64,000 nt of DNA from Isoetes taiwanensis (Eukaryota; Streptophyta; Lycopodiopsida; Isoetales; Isoetaceae): the NCBI GenBank assembly GCA_021234155.1, contig JAJEKV010000002.1, forward strand, positions 18,773,592-18,837,591. The letters run 5' to 3'. Both the position numbers and the translations under genes were made by a program. Numbering within the stretch: the first letter of the stretch is position 1; every line of letters begins with the position of its first letter. This document shows positions 47,530-59,871 of this stretch, piece after piece. The notes under the pieces were generated by a model, which had not been told where the DNA came from, searched no databases, and worked only from the letters and a program-made list of their open reading frames with translations.

Positions 47530-47877
47530 ATGCTTAAGATACAGAAGTTGGTCAGGAACCTGAGGTTGAACACTGAGCAGACTTTGGTGCAACAACAAGA
47601 AAAGCAGATGGTGCCACATGATAAGGAGGTTGAGCTGCAGAAATTGAGTGATGGCTCTGAGGCGCTGTTTGAGGTGCAACAGGAAAGACTGCGCCACAGA
47701 TACAGGTCGACGTTCAGAAAGAATGGGGCGATGAGGAGCAGGAATTGGATACCTAAGTCGAATTCCAGCAATGATCTTGTCGATGCAGCACATCTCCCCA
47801 TGGGAATGCTTCAGTTTGTTCGAGCAAACAATCCTTCAGTCTGTTTTAGCAAGCAGTTTCTTAAATGCACAAATTGA
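47530..47877 (+). CDS. Recurring 115-codon hypothetical ORF, unit 4 copy
   Basis: This is nearly identical to the frame at 39,723-40,070. It differs by a few substitutions, for example in the HLPMGMLQFVRANN segment near its end. Its intactness, with unit 1, contrasts with the broken equivalents in units 2, 3 and 5. The function is unknown and coding status is not established. Confidence 0.35.
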   Translation: MLKIQKLVRNLRLNTEQTLVQQQEKQMVPHDKEVELQKLSDGSEALFEVQQERLRHRYRSTFRKNGAMRSRNWIPKSNSSNDLVDAAHLPMGMLQFVRANNPSVCFSKQFLKCTN

Positions 47878-48972
47878 AAGTAAGTACTTCTTGGATGTTT
47901 GAAGTTTACTGGCTATTGTCGTCTACCCAAGCCTTCCTTCTCTCAATAGTAATCTCTGTTTTTAGTTTCTGAGTAGTTATGTAACAATAATTAAGACTTT
48001 TTTGTAGCCCTTCCTTTTAAAACATGCTGAGCGTGATTGCTCTTTGCCTTTGCAACAATTAAGACTTTTCTTGAGCGGTATATAGAAATCAGATTCATAC
48101 ATGGAGCCATCTCGGAGGTGCTTCACAAAAGTCTATATAAGATAGATTTAAACAATAGAGATCAGTGACTAGTTTATGTGATAATTCAGTAATGAAGAAG
48201 ATCAAAGCAATACTAGACAAAACGGTGCAATTCTACTAGGCTAATAATGTGCAATAAGAAATGCTTGGGAGTCGTATATTGGCATGATTTGTATTCTGAT
48301 GCATCTAAATTTTCATTGCCTATCTTTTCCCCTATAAATGATAAGAAGCTAGTTCAGCAACTAGTGACAATTCTTCAATGGATAAAGCCTTAACTACTTC
48401 CAGGCAGCATTTCAAATGTAGATACAATAATTTTTATGAGCTCCAGAGATTCACTTTTGGCATCTTGATTGCACTCCAGGATAGCGTCCTCTTTTCAAGA
48501 ACACGCTAAGCGTGATTTGCTCCTTGCCTTTGATTGGCTATAAGAGTGTGGTTGATATTTTAGCTTAAAAAAGACTTGGCTATTTAGCCCTTATCTATGT
48601 TTAGTATACTCCCCCAGCCTTGCATATTGACATTAGCAAGGAGAGCTTAAAATATGTCTCCTTCATACATCGTTCAAACTTACATGCCCTTGTTTTTGTA
48701 TAGCCTCCTTAATCTTTGCCCCTCACTTTATTTACTAGTTAAATGTCTCTCGTATTTGTTATTATTATTATTGTCTATTCCTCTATAAGGGCCAGATTCG
48801 ACATCGGCAATAGACGCCAATTAGCCCACGTTTGCCTTGCCTTTAGCCCATCCAAATATCCAGTCTGGGCTTGGTAAGTGATTTGCTTTGATCCGCTTGT
48901 TTCTGCAATCGGCTTGACTTTGGATTTGCTCTGCCTTGCCTACAACCCCTTGCATAGAGCCCCCTTGATTTG

Positions 48973-51584
48973 ACTCCCATGAATGTCAATATTCTTTGTC
49001 ACTATGTTAGGAGGTGTTTTCTTTGTCAAAATTCTGGCCACTATATTCGTGAATGTCCTGACTTGAAGAGACTTCAGTCAATGCTGCCGGAGAAAGCTAA
49101 CGTTGCTAGGTCCAGATTATTTTGAAGATGCTTTTGCAGCATTCAATGTGAAGATCATGTGAAGAATATATAGATTGCTCATAAGTGGGAGAGTGAAGAT
49201 GGTATGAGTGAATCTAAATAGCGCGCTGGTCAAGAGTTGTCAAGATGCAGTCAAGAATGGGATCCTGTTGTTAAGAGTTAATATTTTATTAAATCTAGGA
49301 TAAAAGTATCAGAATTATGGATGTTAGATCATGGGAGAGTGATAAATTATTGAATAATCACTTGGTGATCTTACATCCAAAGGGTCACGATGCCCTTTGG
49401 AGTGGATCGGCACCATGAACAGTCACGCCTATTTTGGTGTCATCCATCTATTTGTAACCTGTGGTGATCAGGAAATATCATCGATTCATTCAATATATCT
49501 TCTATGTTTGGTAAATTCATCAGCAGATATGCTCCTCCGATTCATATGCTCCTCAGGTATGCTCCTCCGATTCATAATGCCCTTTGATTCATATGCTCCT
49601 CCGCCTTCATATGCTATGGATATGCTCCTCCAATTCACACTTCAAAAGTGCACGAGCAAATTCAAAATTCAAATTTCATCTTTTGCCCATTTTGTGTTTT
49701 TTTTTTTTTTTTGTGCTTTCTCTAGCAACTTCTTGGTCGATCCATGGCCTCTCCTTTAATCCTATCATGCTGCAGATGTGCTCATTGGATTCGACATGTG
49801 AAAATGAGGTTGACCAAAATATAGGAGGTTAAGAAAAATATCTCCGAATGAACATGGTATGGATCGATTGCTTTTGATGCCTATAGAAAACACACACAAG
49901 AAAAAACACGGTTAGGGAGGATGATATAGAATAGAACACGATTGGGAAGACAATTTTGGCATACGACAAGACTAAGGAATGCCGAGACAAGACCATGCTA
50001 GAATCAGCTACCATCGGATGTTAAAAACACATTCTCGCTTGTAAGTGATGCATGTCATCTCCATTGAATTGTAAACATCGTCCTTTACTCCTTACTCCAT
50101 TGATTTGATGAGCAGAAGCCTCAAAATGTACCATGCTTAAGATACAGAAGTTGGTCAGGAACCTGAGGTTGAACAACGAAAGCGGACTTTGGTGCAAACA
50201 ACAAGAAAAGCGGATGGTGCCACATGATAAGGAGGTTGAGCTGCGAAATTGAGTGATGGCTCGGGCGTTGTTTGAGAGGTGCAATGAGAAAGAAGCTGCG
50301 CCACGATCTGGTCGGCGTTCGTAAAGATGGGGCGATGAGGAGCGAGAATTGGATACCTAAGTTGAATTCCAGCAATGATCTTGTCGATCAAAAGACATCT
50401 CTCCATGGGAATGCTTCAGTTTGTTTCAAAGAAACAATCCTTCAGTCTGTTTCAGCAAGCAGTTTCTTAAATGCATAAATTGAAAGTAAGTACTTCTTGG
50501 ATGTTTGAGGTTTACTGGCTATTGTCGTCTACCCCAAGCCTTCCTTCTCTCAATAGTAATCTCTGTTTTTAGTTTCTGAGTAGTTATGTAACAATAATTA
50601 AGACTTTTTTGTAGCCCTTCCTTTTAAAACATGCTGAGCGTGATTGCTCTTTGCCTTTGCAACAATTAAGACTTTTCTTGAGCGGTATATAGAAATCAGA
50701 TTCATACATGGAGCCATCTCAGAGGTGCTTCACAAAAGTCTATATAAGATAGATTTAAACAATAGAGATCAGTGACTAGTTTATGTGATAAGTCAGTAAT
50801 GAAGAAGATCAAAGCAATACTAGACGAAATGGTGCAATTATACTAGGCTAATAATGTGCAATAAGAAATGCTTGGGAGTCGTATATTGGCATGATTTGTA
50901 TTCTGATGCATCTAAATTTTCATTGCCTATCTTTTCCCCTATAAATGATAAGAAGCTAGTTCAGCAACTAGTGACAATTCTTCAATGGATAAACCCTTAA
51001 CTACTTCGGCAAACATTTCAAATGTAGATACAATAATTTTTATGAGCTCCAGAGATTCACTTTTGGCATCTTGATTGCACTCCAGGATAGCGTCCTCTTT
51101 TCAAGAACACGCTAAGCGTGATTTGCTCCTTGCCTTTGATTGGCTATGAGAGTGTGGTTGATATTTTAGGTTAAAAAAGACTTGGCTATTTAGCCCTTAT
51201 CTATGTTTAGTATACTCCCCCAGCCTTGCATATTGACATTAGCAAGGAGAGCTTAAAATATGTCTCCTTCATACATCGTTCAGACTTACATGCCCTTGTT
51301 TTTGTATAGCCTCCTTAATCTTTGCCCCTCATTTTATTTACTAGTTAAATGTCTCTCGTATTTGTTATTATTATTATTGTCTATTCTTCTATAAGGGCCA
51401 GATTCGACATCGGCAATAGACGCCAATTAGCCCACGTTTGCCTTGCCTTTAGCGCCCATCCAGCGCCCATCCAGGTACCGGCTTGGTAAGTGATTTGCTT
51501 TGATCCGCTTGTTTCTGCAATCGGCTTGACTTTGGATTTGCTCTGCCTTGCCTACAACCCCTTGCATAGAGCCCCCTTGATTTG
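48973..51584. repeat. Array unit 5 (2612 bp)
   Basis: The left third is clean, 49,800-50,460 is disturbed at CAG/CTG sites, and the rest is clean again. The array ends where CCCTTGATTTG is followed by new sequence (CCCCTTTCTGGC) and not by another unit start. Confidence 0.9.
49340..49522 (+). repeat. LTR copy in unit 5 (183 bp)
   Basis: This is a complete 183-bp LTR with TG...CA ends, preceded by GGGAGAG and followed by GCAGAT. It has one notable substitution (GGATCGGCACC for GGATCGACACC). Confidence 0.9.
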
Positions 51585-51598
51585 CCCCTTTCTGGCTT

Positions 51599-51950
51599 TC
51601 TCTCTCTAGAGTTTACAGTCTCTCTCTAGTCCCAAAACCCCAAACCCCTAAAAGGTGCTCTGACCTACGTTTTTGGTCCCCAAATTGGATTCTGAGCGCA
51701 ATTTTGTATGCCAGAGACCCCACTGCCTCTGAGTTCTCTCTCTCTAGGATTTACAGTCTCTCTCTAGCCCCATAACCCCCAAACCCTCAAAAGTGCTCTG
51801 GCCGACGTTTTTGGCCCCCAAATTGGATTCTGAGCGCAATTTTGACACCCGAAAACCCAGCGCCTCGACCCTAAAAGGTGCTCGACCTCGTTTTGGCCCC
51901 CAAATTGGATTACGGCGCAATTTTGTATGCGAGAGACCCCCCTTTGCCTT
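51599..51950. repeat. 138-bp tandem repeat, about 2.6 copies
   Basis: CTCTCTCTCTAG, TTTACAGTCTCTCTCTAG and CCCAAATTGGATTCTGAGCG recur with a period of about 138 bp (starts near 51,599 and 51,737). A third, shortened copy follows from about 51,861, with altered bases at former CTG/CAG positions. The repeat is non-coding. Confidence 0.75.
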
Positions 51951-52099
51951 TGGAAGGCAAATAAGACGCGAAATAATGTTGAGCTAGGCTCCAACATTTG
52001 CCTGACATTGCCATATCCCAACCAATTGCCTCTTGGCCTTGCCTAGCATAGCCCGCCACCACGCCATATAGCACCCGCCTAGCCCCCGGACGACAAGCC

Positions 52100-53817
52100 C
52101 CTGCCATAGCCTACCTCAACCTTGCTTGACGTGCCATAGCCCAAGTCATGGCCACGGAAGCAGCCTAGTGTCCGGACTCACCCCTAGAAGGTGAGCTTCC
52201 CACGCACTACAAAGACACCCACCCCCGCAAACCCGGCCAAAGACAAATGAGCCCCCCCACGCAGCCGAGCCCGCCTGGAAAACCAAGAAGGCCACCAAGC
52301 GGCGCCCCGCGTGCACGCAATGGGCAAGGGAGAGACATCCTCCATGAAGAAGGAGGCCCGCCAAGACCTACACAACCAAACTTTGCTGGCTCGACAGAGG
52401 GGAATTGGCTGCGCCAGCCCCACAGGAGGCCCCTCGGTTGGCGTAACCTTGGGCCGCATCCAAGCCGAGGTTGAGGCCAACCAGTGCCGCTCTGTGCGGC
52501 CTCGAGATTTAAGATGGAGTCCGCAACATCCTGTGTTGCGCAGAAGAATTGATGATAGCAAAACAACCGAAGTTGGAGACCCAAAGCACGCCAGTGGACG
52601 ACAACATCCACTTGCACTTTGAGAAACAAAGAAGACCGCGTGTGTTCGCAAACATGCGCTCGCGTGGGATACCGCTGGGACGCTGAGACGAGGGACGGAC
52701 CGGGCAGCGAGACACTTGTAATCACGCCTCAGCCCGCGATCGAGGTCGATGAGGCCAATGCCATGGCAAGCACACAACCGCGCACTCCGGTTGAAGTTGA
52801 GGAGGCTACCGAGCAAAGGCAGAGGTTGCGAAAGCTCCTTGGAAGTTAACCCAATAAAGATCGAAAGCCCGCCGGAGAAGGATTTGGCACGGACCGGGAA
52901 ATGCAGGAGCTTCGACCGTCACCCTCAAAGAAGGGAAGGGCCTCCATGCGAGGGCGCGATGAACAATGGCGTTTTTAAGCATCGCGACGAGATGGCAAGA
53001 CAGTAACTAAGCCTTGCAAGAGCCGAGCCCAAACTTCAGAGAACGTAGCCGCAGCATGACACACCAGCATCAGCGAGCCCACCAACCTCCGCAAGACGCA
53101 ATCGGGTCACCGGTCAACTCCGAACGCCGACAACTACCCCCTGCCGCAACATCATCACGCGGCGCCGCCACCGCCAGAGTGGGCCACGCGCCTCACCGCA
53201 TGCCGAAGCCCGTGGAGGCAGCGACGGAGCCACAACCCCGGTAGTTCGGGCCTCTAAGAGCCGAGAGAGAATCTCACCCCTAAGATACACACGCATCCTT
53301 GGGCATGGCGCTTCCTGGTCCAGACTGTTCAGTGTACGCCGACCAGCCCTGCAAGATGGGGTCCAGCCGCCTGTGCACAACGAAGTCGTAAGTTCACCAC
53401 GCTAAGTGATGCACAAGTTCGAGAGGCCATACCGCGACAGTAAGTGTTACCGGGCGTGAACATCTTCAGAGGTGAGCCGGGATCTTACTCCGGTTAACAG
53501 GAGGCCCGCGTATGTGGGAGTTCGCCAGGTCGGGGGACGCCGCCGACCAAATCTTTGTAAAATGCACTCGCCTCGCTCCGCCTCCTCCTCCGCATCTGCC
53601 CCTACAACTCGGTGCGCTCTCGCCGCCAAATGCTTTGCCTCAAACGCTTTGTCCCCGTCCCCGCCAACTTCGATCTTGCTCCTCCCGCCGTCCTTCCGTG
53701 ACACACACTACACAAGCATCTCTGGGTCGCCAATAGGAATTGTGCCTCGTGGTGGTGGAACCGCTTCGGGTCTCCCCGTGGCGTAAGGGCGATAGCCTCA
53801 ATTCCGAGGCCGTGGAC
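52100..53817. other. GC-rich region upstream of LINE endonuclease
   Basis: Several overlapping frames on both strands are a result of high GC content. On plus, the text is Arg/Pro/Ser-rich and leads into the LINE endonuclease, so it may be the LINE 5' region or ORF1. No nucleic-acid-binding motif could be identified. Large minus-strand frames here (for example 52,184-52,816) are judged spurious. Confidence 0.35.
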
Positions 53818-54658
53818 ATGGACCTCATCTTCCTCATGGAGACATGGGAACACCCAGGTCACAGGCTGCCCGATCTGCCAGGATACTAGCATTTTTCGGT
53901 GTTCAATGGTTGTACAGGGAGACGTGGGCATGGTGGAGTTGTCTGCTACTACCGGGTAGCCTTGGCACATTTGGTTTCCCTCCAGAAGACCGACAGACAT
54001 AACCGCTACTTGTGGGTCCGAGTGCACCACCCTGGCGGTGATCCTCTCTTCCTAGCTGCTTGCTACTTTCCCCATGCAGAGAGTCCCTTCTATCACAACC
54101 ACCCGGAGGTGGACAGGATGGACCCGTATGTCAATCTATATGATGACATACAGCAGCACAAGCGGATGGGTTATGCTCCTTGGAGACTTCAAGGCGCGAA
54201 TAATGCTCCTTGGACATGGGTGGAACAGGCCATGCGGCTGGACCCCCTTGCGGATGACGTGCTGCAGTTGCGTCCCGCAGAGGCAGCTTCCCCACGGCAC
54301 TTTCGGATGGCCAGTCACCCGTTTCGAACAATTGCTCCTGATGTGTGGTATCTTTGACCTGCTCATATGCAATGGCCTACCACAATGGCCCTCTTCCCAT
54401 GGGTACACTTGCAGACAGGACAATCACGGCAGCGGAACTAGTGTCGTGGATTATGTCATAGTGGCTGCACAGGATGTACACCTTGTCAGCCATTTTTACG
54501 TGGGCACGGACAGTTGGGATGAGGAGGTCGACTCAGATCACCTCCCACTCTATGTGAGGCTGGCCTGGCCAGCCGCTACGGCCCCCTTAGTAGCAGCACC
54601 TTGCCGACCTCGGTTGCGCTTGGATTATGAGCAGGCGGAGGGTTACGCTGACATGTAA
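53818..54658 (+). pseudogene. LINE apurinic-type endonuclease fragment
   Basis: From ATG 53,818 the plus frame reads MDLIFLMETWEHPG, containing the METW active-site Glu. After one in-frame TAG it continues with GGVVCYYR and a body with YLWVRVHHPGGDPLFLAACY. A one-base shift near 54,160 moves to the next frame, with GDFKAR (54,182-54,199; the usual motif is GDFNAR, so the catalytic Asn is Lys here), SVVDYVI and the terminal SDHLPL. This is the exonuclease-endonuclease-phosphatase fold that nicks target DNA in LINEs. Similarity ends at 54,658 and no RT follows. Confidence 0.75.
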
Positions 54659-56811
54659 CTCTTCCTTATTTCTACAGAAAAAAGTCTAGGTTCAAGCAAA
54701 TGCTGGCATTATGCTCTCTTAAGGACTGATTAATCTTACTATCATGTCTAGTTAGTCCTTGTCTTGCATTCTAAGTGATATTTAACAGCAGCCACACAAC
54801 ATTATAAATTCGAGATCAAGGTATTTTTCATGTATTGTGCTTTTTTTCTCTTTTGCTTTCCATAATTGATTCCTGTTCAATTTTTACCACAGAAGAATGA
54901 GTTAGCAATTATCATCACACGGATGAGAATTTAAAGACATGTTATCCAAGGTAAGGTACTATTTTAGCATGAATTATTTTAGGTAAGATTAAGCTTATTT
55001 TTAGCTTATTTGAATTTTGCATTGCGAAGTAGTTTAATGTATAACTAGTAACGGGTGCCCGGCGTTTCCAGGCACAATTACGGGCCTGTTGTACGCAATG
55101 ATGAAGTTGTGGATATACTTAGATACATATAGCCAAAATCTTGATGCTAGGTGTCTTGTATTGATCTGAATAGGTTGTCTAAGACTTAAGGAATCCTTTG
55201 CAATAACAAAATAAAAAAAAACCCTTTGTAATAACAAAATAAAATGACCATATCAAACACAATTCGTTGTTGGATTTGAGTGCTATTGTAGGCATGCATA
55301 AAGTAACATATCTAGATACCTTGCTAAATTGAAAGGCAAGCGAAAAGTGGGAGAACTAAAGCGGGCTTAATTATAGTTTTATTGTAAACATATATAGATT
55401 AACTTGCTAAATTTAAATGGAAGCAAGACAAAAATGGGAGATTGGACGAGAAATTATTATATACCATGTTTAGGTTTCAGGTAGTTCAGGATCGTCAATA
55501 TTCAACTTAGAAATTTTTGTTTGCCAATCTCAAACTAAAAGTTGGGAATATCTCACAATGTCAATAAATATAATGCCATCTTCAGTAAATGTCATAGAAG
55601 ATTGATTGTTGTCTCACATGGATTCATGGTGCATCTGTACTTGATATCACGATGCATGGAGTACTTGATATCATGGTGCATAGAGTGCACACTGCAGTCG
55701 CAACTGCTACTTTGTCTATTTGTCTGATTACATAGAAAACTACTGCTGCAACTGCACGCTGCAGCTGCAACTGCTACCTTTCTCTTGTTATATAGAAAAC
55801 TACATACTTGATACCATGGCTATGTACTTGGAATCATAATTTCATTGCTTTTTCCTGGAATGTACATTATGTCCCGGTATCATAGTTTGATTTCTTTTCC
55901 TACGTCCAGGTTATAGTATAGATAAAAAAGAGCATGCAAAATCCAAGAAGCTATATTCCAAGCAAGAAAATAGTATAGCACATTGAGCAGAAAGCTTTCC
56001 CCAACAATGAATATTATCAGAATTTGTTTCAAGCTTCAGAATAAGCCTAAGAGCATAATGACGGGTCTATTCAAGTTATTGTGATGCAATAGCAACAATG
56101 GCAACATGGAGATCCCATTCGACAAAGTAGATAAATCTATAGTGCCATTTCTTCTGCAAATTGGGAACAATTAGGCTCCATATAGTTAAAAGCTTGATGC
56201 TTGATTAAATTGGTTCTTATTCTGGTCCAATCCCATATCCAAAAGTCAAACAGTCGCAATTTATTTCAGTTATTTTGTTTCAAACACATATCTAGAGAAT
56301 GAAACTTTGTTTAAGCCAATGATGAATTGATCCATATGAAATATATTGCTCATTATCTTTTACCATCAAGGCAGACTGGAGGCATTCCTTGCTTGGCTAT
56401 ATTAGAAATAACCCATTATTTGTTGAAGGAAAACTGCATTACCCCAAATACATATTCAAATTATTCCTGAAGGCACAAAAATGAAGCTCCTACAAAGTTA
56501 TTGATATTCATACCAAATCAGCTTTCCAACTTAGTGCACAACTGATATGCCACTCTGCAAAGATAAGGCAAAGATAAGTGGAGAGCTGACAAATCTTGCC
56601 AAAGGATGCTTTGACCTATATTAAGACATACAACTCCTTAAGTTGCCCATAAAATATCAAGTGCCTTTAGCATCTTTGCATCTGCAAAATTACGAAAGAA
56701 AAATGCGTTAGCATTATTAGTACACTCGGGGTATCAGAGCACGCTTTAACATAATCAGCATCAGTTAAGAGATCATAAAGTCAACCACAAACAACGACCC
56801 GCTATATTTTG
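54659..56811. other. AT-rich spacer
   Basis: No gene is recognised. Around 55,640-55,830 there are imperfect repeats (TACTTGATATCA(T/C)G, CAACTGCTAC, ATAGAAAACTAC) with a period of roughly 80 bp. Confidence 0.4.
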
Positions 56812-56976
56812 CAGCAGGGAGGCTATAAGAATCCCAGTTCCGACTACAATAAATCTAGATGGTTGAAAGCAGCACCTAAATGCACTGCACAGGAGAGGTT
56901 TGATAACAGTACATTACATGGTATTGACCATGAAGATTTTGCACTTGAAAGAAAGAAGTTTAAAAAGAACGATGAG
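56812..56976 (+). CDS. Candidate internal exon of an unrecognised gene
   Basis: An open stretch of about 55 codons lies between an acceptor-like TATTTTGCAG and a donor-like GATGAG/GTAGGT. The translation includes GGYKNPSSDYNKSRWLKAAP, TAQERFDNSTLHGIDHEDF and ALERKKFKKNDE, which is hydrophilic and of normal protein composition. No neighbouring exon with matching phase was identified and no family is recognised. It may be a lone exon of an intron-rich gene or a fragment of one. Confidence 0.35.
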
Positions 56977-59479
56977 GTAGGTCTAAGATTCACTTTTTGT
57001 TGAATTTGCATCTGTATTACTCTATATATTTTCATTTACAAATATTACATCTATGAGCATCTATCCAATACATCAGAAGTCATCTTCAATGGTCATTCAG
57101 TTGAATAGTACACAATAGTCCCGCAGCATGTTTTCAGTTGGTTGTATGTTGAAAACTCTCTATGACGATACCTTTGAATGGCTGGCCAACATGAACATAT
57201 AGCCATATCACAAAAGGTGGATATGCATGCCATAAAGTATTTGTAAATATTACAAAACTTTGGCGTTTTAGGGATATTGCATGTTTCTGGATAAATGGGG
57301 TGGATATGGCCGTAGAATTGCAATCCCTATGCCTAACACAGGTTTTAATATAAATGAGAATGCAACCAAATGGATAACATGTATCGCTAGGATGTGCCAC
57401 TACACCAACTCCGAATGTTCTACAGTACATGTAGCTTTTTTTTGTAACACTAACTTTAACAGCCTCTACATTTACCCAAAATGGAAGTTAAAATAGACTA
57501 TAAGAGAGATGGTGACATTGAAGTCAAAATGGATTAAAGGAGAAATGATCACATGAATGTCGCCTTTAGGGGTACACTTGCCTGCATCACTGCCTCCACA
57601 TGTTGCAAAATCACCTCTCTTCAAGGTGGTCTTCCTCATTAACACTGCTTGGATATGAAACTCGTGGATCTAAAAGTAACCTGCGTATGCATATAAGGTG
57701 TTCTTTTGCACATTTATCATTCTGCGTATCATCAATTCTGGAATTACAACCATGTGTTTAACTAAATACTTGACATAACTGAGAAACAAATACTTATCAA
57801 AAGAGTGACCCACATCTTCAGTCCCATACAACAGACTAACTACATTTTGGTAACCACTTTGGAGATATTCCTTGATGCATACAGATTGCTATTAGTTTGT
57901 CAACTTCTTGTTCTCTTATCAATAAGCAAAAGAGTGACATTAGAATGGAATTACTTATGACATCAAGAATTATTTACCTGATCATTGGTGATCCTGGCAG
58001 CTGACACACAAAGTTGGTGCTCTGCACTGAACTCTTTTAATATTCAATGCAATACATTTTGCAATCCCAAAACATAGGTCAAAATGAACCTTAAGTACTG
58101 CAATTCCATGGTCTTTACTTTCTATCAATAATTTTAATGGGCAGGAATAGAAGTTGCTACAAAATGCGTACTTTTTATGTAAGAACAATAGCTATGCAAA
58201 CATACTGATTCAGATCCGAAAACCTGCTTACTTGTTGGCAACCGTACTATGCGCATGGTAGTAAGCATTATGGTTATCAGAGCTAGATAGTTACAAATTC
58301 TATAGGAATACAATGAGTGATGAAATTTGGCCCAAGAAATACCATGAAAGCGCATAGCACTCAGGACTATGCAGTGTACGGCCAAACTATCGTATAAAAG
58401 ATGAAAGCCATAAATTCGTGAGATGGGATGCATTGGTTCTATAAACTACAATAATAGAGATGCAAAAGTTAGGGATGTATACATAAATCAAAGAAACTGT
58501 AGAGATAAAGTTAGGGATGCAATCATCAAGGAACGCCATATATCTGAAGGAATACTTGCCTACGAATACAGAAGAATGAATCTGGGGTGAAAACTTGGGC
58601 AGAAAACGAAAATTGAATACTGCAGTCTAGGGTTTAATTAGATAGCATCAAAATTGATAAATGCATATACCGATCCTTCAGTATGATGGAAGAACCGATC
58701 CTTCCATATGATGAATATGGCAAGAAGAAATCCAAGGCACTGACGGGAACGCCGGAAACCCCTTCCAAACATCACAGAAAATAAAACTCTCTACTCCAAA
58801 CTGCTATCATCATCGCCATCATCTCTGCTAAAAATTAAATGCAATATCTGGAAGGATCATTTGTGGCCTACATGCCGGGGAATCCGCCAAGGGACGATTA
58901 ACCCAGAAATCCAAACTTCCTAGGAAAATCCACAACTCCGATTTTTGGAATGCTGAATTTTTTTCCCGGGGACAAAAAGCCTTGAAACCTTAGAAAATTA
59001 ACCTTAAAAAAAAATCCAAAAAGTTTTTGGAACCCCGGAAAAACCAAATTTAAACAATAGGATATTTGCAGTCCCATTTTCATATTGCATGTTCATGATG
59101 TTCTCTGTATGTTTTTTAATTCAGGTCATCCAATGGTTATGTATGTTTATTTCGTTGCTTTTTTCATGACGAGGTAACTTCACTTTTTCTTCTCTCCATA
59201 TGTGATGTTATATGTGGTATAAAATCAGTTTACAGACATTTCAATGTTTATAGATGTGATGGTATTATTCGCATTTTTGCTATGATTTTTGTTATTATTA
59301 TGATTGCAAATGCAGATCTACAAGCAAAATTTCCTTCTTTATGCTAGAATGATGTACTGTTAAAATTTTTCAATCAATTGTGTTGTTTAATTTGTACACT
59401 CTATTAAGTTTAGACTCTTATTACAAGCTGGAATATCAGGGTTCAAATCCCTATTTGGTATATAAACATCACAATACCT
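56977..59479. other. Spacer with a damaged-looking block
   Basis: No gene is supported. A short minus-strand open segment near 57,610-57,690, with DPRVSYPSSVNEEDHLEE between splice-like signals, may be another isolated exon. The block 58,930-59,050 consists almost entirely of doubled or longer homopolymers and looks like a sequence-quality problem. Confidence 0.4.
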
Positions 59480-59827
59480 GTAGACCAGTAAATACGGTGA
59501 CCAAAATATTCTAACTATTACACTGACTAATAAATGCCAAATAAACTGACTAATTAGATGCCGATTTATCTGACTATTAAGCTGACTAAGCCTCTAACTA
59601 TTAGTCTGACTAAATTATGTGACCAAGAAACTGATTATTTTACAGACTACTTATCTGACTACTCTGCTGACTAATCATCTGACTATGTCTAACTAATTAT
59701 CTGACGATTAAATCGTCAGATAAAACTCGTCAGTACAATCATCAGGAATAAGGGCATGGGCAGTTGTCTATTTTATAAAAGTTCTCTGACGATTATTCTG
59801 ACATTTAGCCATCATTCTCTTGTAGTG
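59480..59827 (+). mobile_element. Terminal region of a CACTA-type DNA transposon
   Basis: The sequence ends TTCTCTTGTAGTG at 59,827, the reverse complement of CACTACAAGAGAA, the characteristic CACTA (En/Spm) terminus. The preceding 300 bp hold about eight copies of TGACTA, mostly as CTGACTA, plus CTGACGATT variants in both orientations. These match the subterminal repeats that CACTA transposases bind. TTG follows and may be the 3-bp target duplication. The other terminus was not found in the window, so the element's extent to the left is unknown. Confidence 0.7.
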
Positions 59828-59871
59828 TTGGAATCTCAAAGTCAGGATATCTGAAATGGAAAGCACAATAC

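Larger units (their letters stand above)
46373..48972. repeat. Array unit 4 (2600 bp)
   Basis: This is a clean unit, close to unit 1 without the 834-bp duplication. It has the full LTR at 46,739-46,921 and the intact 115-codon ORF. Only small differences occur at its left edge. Confidence 0.9.
37817..51584. repeat. Five-unit 2.6-kb tandem array of Copia 3' end plus flank
   Basis: The array unit starts at ACTCCCATGAATG in the gag zinc-knuckle region and runs through the gag tail, LTR and about 2.2 kb of downstream sequence to CCCCTTGATTTG, where the next unit begins. Unit starts are 37,817, 41,171, 43,773, 46,373 and 48,973, and the array ends at 51,584. Units 2-5 are 2600-2612 bp. Unit 1 is 3354 bp because of an extra 834-bp internal duplication and a 66-bp loss. 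Identity among units is very high outside CAG/CTG positions, so the amplification appears recent. Confidence 0.92.

Noticed and set aside
52184-52816. 210-codon minus-strand frame in GC-rich DNA
   Set aside because: Overlapping frames are open on both strands because of high GC content. No motif is recognisable, and the neighbouring real signal (LINE endonuclease) is on plus.
58262-58290. PBS-like text TGGTTATCAGAGCTA (and a similar GGGTATCAGAGCA near 56,730)
   Set aside because: Neither has the exact primer-site sequence, an LTR-like TG...CA block in front or gag behind. Both are probably chance.
59425-59460. tRNA-like B box (GGGTTCAAATCCC)
   Set aside because: No A box or cloverleaf could be placed upstream, so a tRNA gene or SINE is not supported.
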